A DNA stretch of 64,000 nucleotides, taken from contig LT827128.1 of the NCBI GenBank assembly GCA_900170005.1, forward strand, positions 3,716,168-3,780,167, in the 5' to 3' direction. The notes below the pieces were generated by a model. The model was not told the DNA's origin. It saw only the letters and a list, made by a program, of their open reading frames with translations, and made no database searches. The translations under genes and the position numbers were made by a program. The stretch's first letter is position 1. Every line of letters starts with the position of its first letter. Positions 1-8,785 of the stretch are shown here, piece after piece. Source of the stretch: Gordonibacter massiliensis (ex Traore et al. 2017) (lineage in GTDB: Bacteria; Actinomycetota; Coriobacteriia; Coriobacteriales; Eggerthellaceae).

Positions 1-139
1 TGCTTTGTTGTAATCTTGTTTTAAACGAATTTCGAAATGCCAGTCGGTGTATGATTTTGCCGCTGCATCAAGGTGAAGAATATCGGTTTGAAAACCTTAA
101 TTCACTTGCGAAAATAATCGATGCTGGTCGCTGCATCAA

Positions 140-199
140 GAGGGCAAGGAGTACGTGGCGCAAGACGGCGACGTCATGCACTTCAAGTTTAACGTGTAA
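140..199 (+). pseudogene. Remnant of the 3' end of ychF (ribosome-associated GTPase)
   Basis: Nineteen codons followed by TAA read [19 protein letters not shown], which is the conserved C-terminus of the YchF/OLA1 GTPases. Nothing upstream in the same frame resembles the rest of YchF, so only the extreme 3' end is present. The homology begins at the last base of CGCTGCATCAAG, a 12-base motif that also occurs at 61-72 (second copy 129-140). A displaced 3' end at the edge of a low-GC block could be left by site-specific integration or by a deletion. Identification of the peptide is firm; the mechanism is inference. Confidence 0.7.
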
Positions 200-679
200 G
201 GTTTTTTCGCGAGCTGTATATCTCCGATAACCAGGGGATATTACGGCGCTTTCATATTTGGTGGCAGATCGGACATGATCCATACAGCATATTTCAAAAA
301 AGGTCCGCTTCGCAAGGTCGGATTGCATAAGTCTTTCGCCGTCAGCGGCGGGAGCATGGAAGTCGCAAATGACTACCCAATGCTTCCTTCTCCTTGCTAA
401 TCGAACCGACGATGCGTTTCAATGTGGTGCCGATTCCTGCATCGATCTGCGGCCACCCATAGTTTTGCTTGCTTTCCCTCGTATTCTGGGATGGTTTTGG
501 CGACAAGGTCGACCAAGAGGATGTTTCGATTGCCTGCTGTTGGTTTTTTCGACTTTGTATCACTCGTACTACCTTACTTGTTCATGGAAAGGTGAGGGGC
601 AATGCATGTACGAGCGTTGTACTTCAATGAACGCGGAGTGGCTGACATTGCGATTCAACCTAATGCGATAGGGTATGGC
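200..679. other. Gene-free stretch at the end of the low-GC block
   Basis: Short open frames occur on both strands but none has a convincing ribosome binding site or a recognisable product. The preceding minus-strand operon ends at 680, so this stretch probably contains its transcription end, but I see no strong hairpin with a T tract. Confidence 0.4.
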
Positions 680-1534
680 TTAGTTGCCAAGAAATTCCTT
701 TTTGCGTGCGTACACAATTCCAAGCAGGATGGAGAATGCAATTACCGCCATTTGCAGCCAGAGTCCATGGTCTGCTCCTGGAAGCCAGGTGAGATAAGAA
801 ATGCTGCTTGTATTGTAGAAAAACGAGAGAGGATTAACGAATGCGCCAAGAGGCCATCCGATGCCTTGTGCGAGGTCGACGACAAAAGACAGCGACCCAT
901 GTGTTGGTGACAGGCCAAGGAGCATAATGACTGTAAAAGAAAGAGTGGGTTCTGATAGCACCCAGTAAAGTAGAGAGAAAACGACGCTTATGGCGATGGA
1001 TGCAAGCAGGCAGAGAGCGAGAGAAAAGAAAAGCAGCAGCAAAATAGGTGGTGAAGCTACAGTTGTACCGTCTGCAAGAGCGGCGAATACGCTATGGGAT
1101 TGTTCGAAATCGATCAGGTTATGCGTATTAAAATATGAAACGAGAGCGACTGAGGCGAATGTAACTATCCCTATAATGAAGGCGGTAGCGGTCGCGTCAT
1201 AAACTCGTTCGAGCCAAAGCTCTCGAAAACTGCGATGCCTCAATATCCAATTCGCGCTTAGCGTTCTCCGATCAAGATTGACAAGCCAAAGTGCTGCAAT
1301 GCAGGGACATATGCACCAAAGCAGAGGAAGCAATGTCGCATTGCCTGAACCGAGCAGCCAGATGATGCTATCAGCGAAAGTTGGGTCGAAGCCGTAGTGC
1401 AGGAGATAGTTCATCTGAATTATCTGGGTAACGATGGTCGCCGCGACGATGGCCGTCAGACATATGGCAAACGATAAAAGACTGCTTTTCATGAAAGAGA
1501 AATAACGCTGTGTGCAGTGAGAAAAAAATTGCAT
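680..1534 (-). CDS. ABC transporter permease-like membrane protein (third in the operon)
   Basis: A protein of 284 residues with about six hydrophobic segments, including one near the N-terminus (SFAICLTAIVAATIVTQIIQ) and one near the C-terminus before a short basic tail. It is probably the membrane part of the ABC system encoded just upstream. ATG at 1534 is chosen over the TTG directly before it, because AAAGGAG lies eight bases upstream of the ATG. It is the last gene of the operon, 37 bases after the preceding permease. Base composition is clearly AT-richer than the DNA beyond 8.7 kb. The substrate is unknown; sequence alone does not separate an export role from a self-protection role. 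Confidence 0.7.
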   Translation of the reverse strand: MQFFSHCTQRYFSFMKSSLLSFAICLTAIVAATIVTQIIQMNYLLHYGFDPTFADSIIWLLGSGNATLLPLLWCICPCIAALWLVNLDRRTLSANWILRHRSFRELWLERVYDATATAFIIGIVTFASVALVSYFNTHNLIDFEQSHSVFAALADGTTVASPPILLLLFFSLALCLLASIAISVVFSLLYWVLSEPTLSFTVIMLLGLSPTHGSLSFVVDLAQGIGWPLGAFVNPLSFFYNTSSISYLTWLPGADHGLWLQMAVIAFSILLGIVYARKKEFLGN

Positions 1535-1571
1535 CAATCACCGCTCCTTTCGTAGTGCGAGTTGAGGCAGG

Positions 1572-2462
1572 TTATGATCCTGTTTTTGCAAGTAAATCGC
1601 GTCTGTTCAAGATGAAGCCCCCTGCCGCAGTGGCCGTTATGGCGACAATGATGCAAATGGCGAGCGCGGCCTCAACGCTAATTCCGCCAGGCATGACAAG
1701 GTCGATTCTCGCAATCATTGAATAGTCGCCTATAAGCAGAGGCGTGCTGAAATAAATAGATAACGCATAAAATGTCATAAGGGCCATGAAGCTCATGAAA
1801 GGGCCGATGAGAAGCGATAGAGCAACTTGCGCAAGCGATAGGGCGATCGAAAGAGTGGGAGCTATGAGAAGTGCGGCAATGAACATGCTGGGGCTGATAT
1901 TGATAACACTGAGCCCGTTGACCAAGGCGGAAGGGGAATCAGAAGCTGACGGGGCGAATGGAGAGCCGAATGCGAAGGCGAAGCAGGCGAAGACGACAAG
2001 GCCTAGAAGGTAGAATGCAACGACCGACGAAACAATCCAAGAGCACTTGGAAAGCCACCATGACCAGATGCCGCGCATCCTGACAAAAACCTGGGGAGCA
2101 TAACCGGCCAAATCATCTACTGGATAATAACCGACGATGACGGCTACGAGGACTTGCATGGTTAGCCACCTGATGGGCAACATGAAGGGATTGTCGGGGC
2201 TGGGGGTGTATTTACCCATACCGAATGCCGCATATATCAACACGTCAAAAAGAGAAAAGTTATCTGAATTCCAAGAGGGACCCATACCTGCTTTAGACAG
2301 TTGCATCATCTCTTCTGAGGCTGTCAAGTAGAATGAGCACAACGCTATGAAGCACAGTAGCGCAACAACGTATTTTGCGCGATTATTCGCAAACCCCAAA
2401 GCGAGATCGTGCTTGACGAGGGGTGCCCATGGCTTATGGGACCTGTTCTTATAAGGCTTCAT
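1572..2462 (-). CDS. ABC transporter permease-like membrane protein (second in the operon)
   Basis: A protein of 296 residues with a charged N-terminus (MKPYKNRSHKP), a first membrane segment around residues 30-50, and at least five more. The segment VRMRGIWSWWLSKCSWI resembles the amphipathic elbow seen in ABC-2-like permeases of antibiotic or bacteriocin exporters. The chosen ATG at 2462 overlaps the end of the upstream permease by 14 bases, which suggests translational coupling; an upstream in-frame start would add 15 residues without a better ribosome site. The C-terminus ends in a basic stretch (NRRDLLAKTGS). Substrate unknown. Confidence 0.7.
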   Translation of the reverse strand: MKPYKNRSHKPWAPLVKHDLALGFANNRAKYVVALLCFIALCSFYLTASEEMMQLSKAGMGPSWNSDNFSLFDVLIYAAFGMGKYTPSPDNPFMLPIRWLTMQVLVAVIVGYYPVDDLAGYAPQVFVRMRGIWSWWLSKCSWIVSSVVAFYLLGLVVFACFAFAFGSPFAPSASDSPSALVNGLSVINISPSMFIAALLIAPTLSIALSLAQVALSLLIGPFMSFMALMTFYALSIYFSTPLLIGDYSMIARIDLVMPGGISVEAALAICIIVAITATAAGGFILNRRDLLAKTGS

Positions 2463-3279
2463 AGGATGCTGCTCGCCATGCGATGAATGCGGTTGACAGA
2501 GCCGCAATAGTTCCGTAAACGGCTACGACCCAATCAAACTGGACGTGGTGGAACTGCGCTGGAATCAAGAGGTTGATGGGAGAGTATCCTGCCAGCCCGC
2601 TTCCCGTCAGAACGAAATACGAGATGACGCAGAGTAAAAACGGCGCAATGAGCACGATGAACCGATTCGCCAGCAGATACGAGAACACCAGGCATAGGCA
2701 GGCGACGATGCCTGCAACTACGAAGGTGAGCATGCCGAAAATACAAAGATAAGCTATGGGGGCCGTGTAAAACAGATCGGCGAACATGCTGCGCGGCGAT
2801 ACGGGAAACGTACCAGCCAAAGGGTCGGGCATGAGAAGAGGCACGAAGAGCGCCGCCGTCAAGAAGTTGATAACAAGTGGAAGTATGGCAACGATTCCCG
2901 CGGAGAGAAAAACGGCGATCGCTTTCGCGGCAAAGTATCGTGTTTTTCCTATGCGGCTGATCACGTTGGCGGCATAGCCCGAAGTGATGTCCATGTAGAG
3001 GCTGTCCGCATAGGGCAAACATACGATAAGTGGCAAAATGAAATAGTAGAGTGTGGTGAAAATGGAGTATCCGGTGGCTCCCAGCCAGGTGTTGTAGACG
3101 GAGAAAGGGTATGACCCTTTAGTCCCCGTCCTCCATGCCGCCCATGCGTCTCCTACTCCATAGGGGATGACCACTACTAAGAGATGAGCGATGGCAAAGC
3201 ACAGTCCGAGCGCCAAAGCTATCAGGAATATCTTGTTGATAAATGCTCGCCGGAGTTCAATTTTCAATATCGAACTCAT
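2449..3279 (-). CDS. ABC transporter permease-like membrane protein (first in the operon)
   Basis: A protein of 276 residues beginning MSSILKIELRRAFINKIFL, the usual opening of ABC-2-type permeases: an amphipathic helix followed by a membrane segment. About six hydrophobic stretches follow. The ATG at 3279 is preceded by GGAGGAT at five bases; an in-frame start 39 bases upstream lacks such a site. It lies 20 bases after the small accessory protein and overlaps the next permease. Three permeases with one ATPase and two extracytoplasmic proteins suggest a multi-component exporter or immunity system; this is context-based. Confidence 0.7.
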   Translation of the reverse strand: MSSILKIELRRAFINKIFLIALALGLCFAIAHLLVVVIPYGVGDAWAAWRTGTKGSYPFSVYNTWLGATGYSIFTTLYYFILPLIVCLPYADSLYMDITSGYAANVISRIGKTRYFAAKAIAVFLSAGIVAILPLVINFLTAALFVPLLMPDPLAGTFPVSPRSMFADLFYTAPIAYLCIFGMLTFVVAGIVACLCLVFSYLLANRFIVLIAPFLLCVISYFVLTGSGLAGYSPINLLIPAQFHHVQFDWVVAVYGTIAALSTAFIAWRAASYEAL

Positions 3280-3299
3280 GGGTATCCTCCTTCGAGTAA

Positions 3300-3920
3300 T
3301 CATGCGGTTTCGGGACAACCGAGTGCGATGGTATATTTGACAGGGTAGTAGGAAAGGGCGAGTTCAAAGTCGCGACTGTTGATATCGACCCAGTCTGCTG
3401 CGCTGTTGAATTGCGTGTCGTATATTGTATAAGCAAGGGTTGTCTGCAGCTCTTCGCCGGGTTGTATTTCGACAATGGTGGGCTGGCTGTTATTGAGAGG
3501 GAGATACAGATCGAGGTCCAACCCGTTCATCCATGCTCTTGATTGCACCTTGAAGTCGCGGAAATGCACCTGTTGGACAGTGCCGGACGTATTCTTCGCG
3601 CGTATTTTAATGAGGAGTGCGCGTACATCCGATGCGGAATTTGCTTCTACGACCCCGTCAACGTAGCCAGGAATCAGTTTTTGAATTTGGCTGTAGTCAA
3701 GCAGGCGAGCGCTTGTGGCGGTAATCGAGATGTCCCCGTATTCCACCTTGCCCTCAGACGAGTTTTCTCCCGCATAGGTAGCAGTATCGCCGAAAGAAAA
3801 CACAACGGTGCTTTGCTTGGGATAGGCGTCGTTCACCTCGGCTACGCGCATGCCGTACAGCACCGTGCAGGCTGCGATTACGACGACGATGACTATCGCT
3901 CGCGCGATCCGCCCCGTCAT
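3300..3920 (-). CDS. Membrane-anchored accessory protein of the ABC cluster
   Basis: A protein of 206 residues with one N-terminal membrane anchor (residues 5-24, IARAIVIVVVIAACTVLYGM) and an otherwise extracytoplasmic domain of beta-rich character. The central part (VRALLIKIRAKNTSGTVQQV and the DLYLPLNN region) has the look of the DUF5027-like proteins that accompany ABC exporters in Firmicutes; that match is from memory and tentative. Its ATG overlaps the stop of the ATPase gene by four bases, so the two are probably translated together. It is likely a partner of the lipoprotein at 4606-5370, which has a similar layout. Confidence 0.6.
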   Translation of the reverse strand: MTGRIARAIVIVVVIAACTVLYGMRVAEVNDAYPKQSTVVFSFGDTATYAGENSSEGKVEYGDISITATSARLLDYSQIQKLIPGYVDGVVEANSASDVRALLIKIRAKNTSGTVQQVHFRDFKVQSRAWMNGLDLDLYLPLNNSQPTIVEIQPGEELQTTLAYTIYDTQFNSAADWVDINSRDFELALSYYPVKYTIALGCPETA

Positions 3921-4573
3921 AGCGCGTCGCCGCCCGGAACTTCGTGTCCCGTGATTCTGCCCTCGGCCATGTAGTAAACTTCGTCAGAGAGATAGTCAAG
4001 CTCTTGTGCGTCATGGCAGGCGATGAGCAGAAGCGCACCGCGTTTCTTGTGCTCCATGATAATGCTCTTGACCAGGTCGACGCCGGTAGGATCAAGCGCG
4101 TTGATGGGCTCATCAAGTAAAATGAGATCGGGGCTTTCCATAACCGCGCAGGCAATACCGAGTCGCTGCTTCATGCCGAGGGAGTATTTGCGATAGGGAC
4201 GTTTGTCTGAGGGATCGAGTCCTACTTTTTGCAGTGTCTCGTGTATGACTTCTGCGCCAATGTTTTTCTGGATGTCGGCAAGAACTTGGAGGTTTTTGAA
4301 TCCAGTGTACTTGCTGACGAACGCGGGGTTTTCTAAAAGGATGCCCACGCTGGGCGGAAACGATTCATCTTTGCCGATGATCTTTCCTTCGATGGCGACG
4401 GTGCCCGAGGTAGGTCGGATAAGGCCGGTTATGGCGCGCATGAGCATGGTTTTTCCCGAACCGTTTTTACCGCGCAGGCCATAGACGCGTCCGCGTTCCA
4501 ATGAGAGCGTGACACCGTCGAGGACAGTGGTACCTTTGATTGTCTTGGTCAAGTTGTCTATCTCGAGATACAT
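3917..4573 (-). CDS. ABC transporter ATP-binding protein
   Basis: A nucleotide-binding domain of 218 residues. Visible motifs are Walker A GKNGSGKT, signature SLGMKQRLG (a common variant in ABC-2 and lantibiotic-type exporters), Walker B LILLDEP, and an H-loop histidine in LIACHD. It powers the permeases encoded downstream. The start MYLEIDNL at 4573 is preferred because it matches the usual opening of the family; an in-frame ATG seven codons upstream is possible. The stop overlaps the next gene by four bases. Single-domain size (about 220 residues) is normal. Confidence 0.9.
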   Translation of the reverse strand: MYLEIDNLTKTIKGTTVLDGVTLSLERGRVYGLRGKNGSGKTMLMRAITGLIRPTSGTVAIEGKIIGKDESFPPSVGILLENPAFVSKYTGFKNLQVLADIQKNIGAEVIHETLQKVGLDPSDKRPYRKYSLGMKQRLGIACAVMESPDLILLDEPINALDPTGVDLVKSIIMEHKKRGALLLIACHDAQELDYLSDEVYYMAEGRITGHEVPGGDAL

Positions 4574-4605
4574 GGGAGCCCTTTCGCGTAGCAAAACGAG
4601 TGGCG

Positions 4606-5370
4606 CTACGATTGCGGCTGGGAGGTGACGTCGAATGCTTTGACATTGATGAGCCCCTCTAATCCAGTTCCATAGCCTTGGTCGACAACGAAGATGAGAT
4701 TGGGATCGTCCAGATCTTCATCGGAGAGAGCGTAGAGTACCGAAACCTCTATCTCCTGTTCGGGGGCGAGATCGAATAAGCTGTACTTCTTGGCGTTCTG
4801 TCCGTTCCAATCGTTTCGCCAGAGCGGTTCGGGTGTTCCGACGGGGGTATAGTGGCCTTCGTTGTCGTTAAGAATGGCAAAAGAGGGCGCACCTGAGTCG
4901 TAGCTGGTAGGTAGACCAACATGGCTCTTTACCTTGTAGGTGACTAGTGCGTACGAGTAGCCTGTTGGCAGGTCGCCATTCTCATCGAACGAGAACCCCA
5001 GGCGTTCCTGCATGGATGCGATCGAACTTACCTCGAGTGCGCCGATGAAGAAATCGTCTCGAGTGATGCTGTTGGGGAGTTGGATGCTACGCTCGATGCG
5101 GGGATAGGAAACCTCGCCTTCGTCGCGACTGCCCGCTTCGGACCGCTCGGGGATGGCAAGAGATACGGGAATGCTCTCTCCCTTATGGTACAGGTTTGTT
5201 TTCTCGATGGCGGGGGCTGGCGTGTTGATAGGGCTTAGGGCTTTCTGTTGTTGCGCTTTTCCTGATGATGCCGTATCGGCTGCACAAGAAGGCAGGAATC
5301 CGCACAGTGCGGTAGTCAAGGCCAATCCGATTCCCAGCCTAGTGAGTTTTCTTGCAAGGCTGATATCCAT
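4606..5370 (-). CDS. Secreted lipoprotein of the ABC cluster
   Basis: A protein of 254 residues with a lipoprotein signal peptide: basic start, hydrophobic core, and lipobox LPSC with the acylated Cys at residue 29. A Ser/Gln-rich linker follows, then a soluble domain ending in FVVDQGYGTGLEGLINVKAF. GGAGG lies six bases before the ATG. It sits between the small secreted protein and the ATPase, so it probably acts outside the membrane with the exporter, for example as a substrate-binding or immunity lipoprotein. I do not recognise a named family with confidence. Confidence 0.65.
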   Translation of the reverse strand: MDISLARKLTRLGIGLALTTALCGFLPSCAADTASSGKAQQQKALSPINTPAPAIEKTNLYHKGESIPVSLAIPERSEAGSRDEGEVSYPRIERSIQLPNSITRDDFFIGALEVSSIASMQERLGFSFDENGDLPTGYSYALVTYKVKSHVGLPTSYDSGAPSFAILNDNEGHYTPVGTPEPLWRNDWNGQNAKKYSLFDLAPEQEIEVSVLYALSDEDLDDPNLIFVVDQGYGTGLEGLINVKAFDVTSQPQS

Positions 5371-5543
5371 GTCTGCCTCCGTTGAGTTATTCCGGCAAGG
5401 ATCTCGCCACCGCTGTCTACCGAACCGTGCTTTACCGTATGGTGGTGATTTTCAGAATCGTAGATCTGGCGCGCTGCGATTATGCAAATGTTCCGTTTGA
5501 GGGAGCTATCTAAGCGGTCAAGGCGAGTCGCTTTAAGCAGAGA

Positions 5544-5960
5544 TCAGATGCTGTCAGGGCTCCAATAGCCCCAAGCCCACACATAGGGCGAGCCTTCGAT
5601 CACCAATGTGGCCCACTCGTAACCGTTTTCCCTGATGTTATTGAGAATGTAGTCTTTTTTGCCCGTCCACCAGAGGGCTTTGGGGCCGGGATAAGCTACT
5701 ACCGGGCCATTTTCGTATGATTCTGCCGCTATTTGCACGGTGTGAGTTTCGCTCGTGTCGCGGCACTCATCCCATGAAGAAGTCCGGTCGTCTTTGTGCT
5801 GTGCTGGTGTATAGGTATAGCCGTGCCCTTCCGATGAGATTTCGTAATACTTGTCTTGCCAGTTGCTTGCAAAGGCGGTCCCAGCAGGGATTGAGACAGC
5901 CAAGGCAAAGGTCAGGCAAAGTAAAAGTGAGGCGATTTTCTTCTTTTTCGTTGTCTCCAT
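5544..5960 (-). CDS. Small secreted protein, possibly DUF2712-like
   Basis: A protein of 138 residues with a clear signal peptide (METTKKKKIASLLLCLTFAL, likely cleavage after AFA near residue 31). The mature part is about 107 residues, rich in Tyr, Trp and Ser, with the C-terminus GYWSPDSI. The layout and the ending recall the small secreted DUF2712 proteins found near ABC exporters in Firmicutes, but this is from memory. GAGAGG lies seven bases before the ATG. As the only small secreted product in an operon with an ABC exporter, it may be the exported cargo or a sensor of the cargo. No Gly-Gly leader or lantibiotic modification gene is visible. Confidence 0.6.
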   Translation of the reverse strand: METTKKKKIASLLLCLTFALAVSIPAGTAFASNWQDKYYEISSEGHGYTYTPAQHKDDRTSSWDECRDTSETHTVQIAAESYENGPVVAYPGPKALWWTGKKDYILNNIRENGYEWATLVIEGSPYVWAWGYWSPDSI

Positions 5961-5996
5961 TTCAAGCCTCTCTCAGTCATGGCGCCAGGTCTACGA

Positions 5997-6022
5997 TCCC
6001 AAGGCGCTTGAGCACCTTGGGA
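5997..6022. terminator. Hairpin between the anti-sigma and secreted-protein genes
   Basis: TCCCAAGG and CCTTGGGA flank a short loop whose GCT and AGC also pair. There is no T tract on the minus strand, so it is more likely a processing or attenuation hairpin that separates expression of the regulatory pair from that of the downstream transporter genes. Confidence 0.4.
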
Positions 6023-6124
6023 TAAGTATATGACCGGCTTTGTCGTCAATAAGACAGCAATTTTGCATGTTGCATCAATCGGCAAACGGTTCTCGCAGAA
6101 TGTATATAGGAAGCATGTAAAGAA

Positions 6125-7114
6125 TTATTCTTCGATCAGCATAAAAAGTGCAGGGGAGTCTGGTTTGTCGCCAGAGGGAGATTCGCTGTGCTTCGTGTTC
6201 TGGTACGCTTCGTAGGCGTTCTCGAAACTGCCACAGGGTACAAAGCGATATGCTTTTTCCTGCATGGAGCCATCGTTGAACGTTGCGGTAAGAGTGAGTT
6301 TCGTGTTGGACAACTTGATGGCATCGTGCTGGGCGAGAAGGGCGTCTATTTCGTTGGATAGGCTTTCGGGGCGCGCTGGGTCGTGGTCGCGTTTGTACAG
6401 GTCGTCGAATTCCGCCTTCGCTTCGGGGCCGAGTAGGTAGGAGAGCACGAGCTCTCTGTTAAGTTTGCTAGAGTTTTGGGTATTGTATTTGATGCTGAAT
6501 TCAGTACCGTCTGTAACTTCATTCGGTTGGTTGTCTTCGGGGATGGTCCAGCTTCCGAAGGACGCGTCTGGCCCGTCAATGCGATATGCGATGGAGTCGA
6601 TATTGTTACCGATGCAGGTGAGATTGAAGTTGTAACAGCGCTGTGCAACGACTATCGATGTATCGGTGGTATGGTTTTCAATGTCGTGGTAGTATCCTGC
6701 GCTGGTGCGTAGGGGGTAAAAATCCTCAACGGAGAGGGCAATGGCTCGGCCTGGGGTACTTGATCCCCCTTCGTCGGCATAGGCGGCCAGCGCAAACGTA
6801 TTGCCCGCAATTGCTGATTGGATGCGGGTGAACGATCCCGTTCCCGCAAGAAGCCCTACCCCCACCAGAACAGCAAGGCATGTGGCCACCGCTGCCTTCC
6901 ACGCAGGAAGGACGGTCACCGTTTTGCCGAACCCTCGATCGAACGGACGCTTGCGTGTCTGCGCACCGGCGCTGCGCACCGGTGCTGCGGTCTGTCTCTC
7001 TGCGGCTTCTTCCAGCAGGCCTAATGATGCTTTCGTCCTGCGCTTCAGCTCGTCGCTTGCTACTACGTTTCGCTGGAGATACGCGTATGCGCGTCTAAAC
7101 TCGTTCTCATTCAT
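6125..7114 (-). CDS. Membrane anti-sigma-like protein
   Basis: A protein of 329 residues. The N-terminal 75 residues are charged and cytoplasmic (MNENEFRRAYAYLQRNVVAS), one membrane segment follows (VATCLAVLVGVGLLAGTGSF), and about 220 residues are outside. This is the layout of single-pass anti-sigma factors paired with ECF sigma factors, including DUF4179-type proteins. Its ATG overlaps the sigma gene by eight bases and is preceded by GGAG. It most likely sequesters the adjacent sigma factor until an envelope signal, perhaps the cargo of this cluster, is sensed. No zinc HxxxCxxC motif is seen, so it is not a classical ZAS protein. Confidence 0.65.
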   Translation of the reverse strand: MNENEFRRAYAYLQRNVVASDELKRRTKASLGLLEEAAERQTAAPVRSAGAQTRKRPFDRGFGKTVTVLPAWKAAVATCLAVLVGVGLLAGTGSFTRIQSAIAGNTFALAAYADEGGSSTPGRAIALSVEDFYPLRTSAGYYHDIENHTTDTSIVVAQRCYNFNLTCIGNNIDSIAYRIDGPDASFGSWTIPEDNQPNEVTDGTEFSIKYNTQNSSKLNRELVLSYLLGPEAKAEFDDLYKRDHDPARPESLSNEIDALLAQHDAIKLSNTKLTLTATFNDGSMQEKAYRFVPCGSFENAYEAYQNTKHSESPSGDKPDSPALFMLIEE

Positions 7115-7610
7115 TGCCGACTCCTTTCAAGCTGATTTTGAGAGCCTTTCTTGCTCTATGCAAATGCGATCTCACGGTTGATGGCTTCTCGCCGGTGATC
7201 TTCGCGATCTCTTCGGTGGCATAGCCTTCGAAATAAAAGAGGTGAATCACTGTTTGCATGGCTGGAGGGAGGGCGTCGATAGCGCTGTGTAGATCGAGTT
7301 CTTGTGCCGTTGCTTCTTCTTTTTCTGCGACCATTCTTGCCTCTTCGATTGGCAAAGACGACTTCTTTTTGCGCAAAATGTCGTAACAGCAATTCATTGT
7401 CGTTCTCAGCAGCCATGCCTTGAGATGGTCCTCGTCGTTCATTCTCTCCTTGTTCTGGTGAAGCCGCATGAACACGCTTTGGAAAACGTCTTCGGCATCC
7501 GCCATGTTACCCATGCGCCGCAAGGCCAGTTTCATGACGGTATCTCCCCATATATCCACGGCTTCGCGAACATCAATTTTGTTACCTTTTCCTTTTCCAA
7601 ACAGTCTCAA
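7107..7610 (-). CDS. ECF-type RNA polymerase sigma factor
   Basis: A protein of 167 residues with the sigma-70 region 2 signature (NMADAEDVFQSVFMRLHQN, AWLLRTTMNCCYDILRKKK) and region 4 helix-turn-helix (EGYATEEIAKITGEKPSTVR). There is no long N- or C-terminal extension. The start is TTG at 7610, with GAGGGTG six bases upstream; no ATG or GTG gives a full region 2. It heads the minus-strand operon and probably controls it. Two further ECF factors occur in this window, at 20338 and 23833. Confidence 0.9.
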   Translation of the reverse strand: MRLFGKGKGNKIDVREAVDIWGDTVMKLALRRMGNMADAEDVFQSVFMRLHQNKERMNDEDHLKAWLLRTTMNCCYDILRKKKSSLPIEEARMVAEKEEATAQELDLHSAIDALPPAMQTVIHLFYFEGYATEEIAKITGEKPSTVRSHLHRARKALKISLKGVGNE

Positions 7611-8260
7611 CTATCACCCTCTCTGCCCTTATGCTCCTGTTGCATATTGCAGGGGCGTAAAGCCTGTGTTTTACGACAAAGCGCTTTGCCTTTCAACATC
7701 AAGCCGGTTGCGGACGCTCTGTAGTTACCCATATGATTTTATCGGCAGAAGATCTCTTGAATAATTAAAGTGGCGCTGACAAAATACACCACCATTGCTT
7801 CCCTTTCTGGTCAAGCTTGTGTTGTCAGTCTGCACGATTTGTGCGTACGTTCGAACATTTCTTCCGACGTGTTTCAGTATACGCAAGCACTAAAAGTAAA
7901 CTCATCCAGCATCATTTTTAAAAATTCGTGGCCTTAAGCGGCCCCTCGCCAATCATCAACCGGGTTTACGGGACGTATCAATAAACAGTCCTTTCACGGT
8001 TTTGGTAAACGATCCTGCGTCGTTCGTGTGCAGCTTTCCTTCTTGCTCAGACATTCTTTTAAAACGTTTGAGGTGTCGAAAATGTTGCAGTTCAGCCAAA
8101 AAAACAATTAAGCGTTAGATTTTGAGATCTATGCAAAGAAAATAAATTATTCTCTTGAACAATAGCGAGATCTTAAATTGAAAATGCAAGTCCTTCACGT
8201 GCTTATGCGCTATAAACAACGTTATGGGCGCTTGTCGCTCAGAAATAGTCGGTTGAATAG
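7611..8260. other. AT-rich gene-free region upstream of the sigma operon
   Basis: About 650 bases with low GC. It must contain the promoter of the minus-strand sigma/ABC operon. No open frame with a ribosome binding site is evident on either strand and no tRNA-like fold was found. I could not assign a -35/-10 pair with confidence. Confidence 0.4.
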
Positions 8261-8662
8261 TGGAGCGGCCAGCATGAAAAACTATCAGAGAAAAATAACT
8301 ATTATTCCAGGCATCAACCTCTGGGAGCAGAATACGAAACCGCTCAAGCGCTCGCAAAGGCCGGGCTAACCGTGGAATTCATTCGTCGCAGTGAGGAAAG
8401 CAGAAGGACCTCTGCCGATGCGGTCATTAACGGGCTTGTGTGGGAAATGAAAGCGCCGAAAGCGGACAATGCTCGAGCCATTGACCGCAATCTGCGCAGG
8501 GCGCTCCACCAATCAACTAATATAATCTTCGATTCCCGCAGAATGAAAAAACTGCCGGATGCGGTCGTTGAACGCGAGCTGAGGAAACATGCTCAGGAGA
8601 TGCGGAGCATCAAGCATCTGTGGTTTATCAATCGTCGCCAGGAAATCATTGACATCAAATAA
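8261..8662 (+). pseudogene. Remnant of a CdiA C-terminal tRNA nuclease-like toxin domain
   Basis: The frame is open from 8261 to the TAA at 8660-8662 but has no ATG; translation could begin only at a weak CTG or at GTG 8372. Residues TAQALAKAGLTVEFIRRSEE, then ADAVINGLVWEMKAPK, then NLRRALHQSTNIIFDSRRMK, then HLWFINRRQEIIDIK follow the pattern of the CdiA_C_tRNase fold: an acidic residue, an ExK motif (WEMKAP) and a terminal strand. Such domains sit at the C-terminus of contact-dependent toxins and of phage or ICE capsid-associated proteins. The upstream delivery part is absent, so this is a 5'-truncated fragment. No immunity gene is apparent. The family assignment is from motif memory. Confidence 0.6.
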
Positions 8663-8686
8663 AATCACGGTAGTATATATTGTAGT

Positions 8687-8735
8687 AAAGCGCCCGAAAG
8701 GTATGTATTTTACCTCCTCCGGCGCTTTCTTTTGT
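8687..8735 (+). terminator. Intrinsic terminator at the end of the low-GC block
   Basis: AAAGCGCC (8687-8694) pairs with GGCGCTTT (8721-8728), with an inner AGGTA/TACCT stem, followed by CTTTTG. It lies downstream of the truncated toxin domain, and GC content rises sharply just beyond it. Confidence 0.75.
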
Positions 8736-8785
8736 TTACATCTGGTTTCCCCTGTTGGAAGGATGCGGCAGGAAAGGGTTCGCGC

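Noticed and set aside
7611-8260. tRNA gene as integration site for the low-GC block
   Set aside because: No cloverleaf, TTCGAAT-type T-arm or CCA end could be found; the ychF fragment is the only candidate scar.
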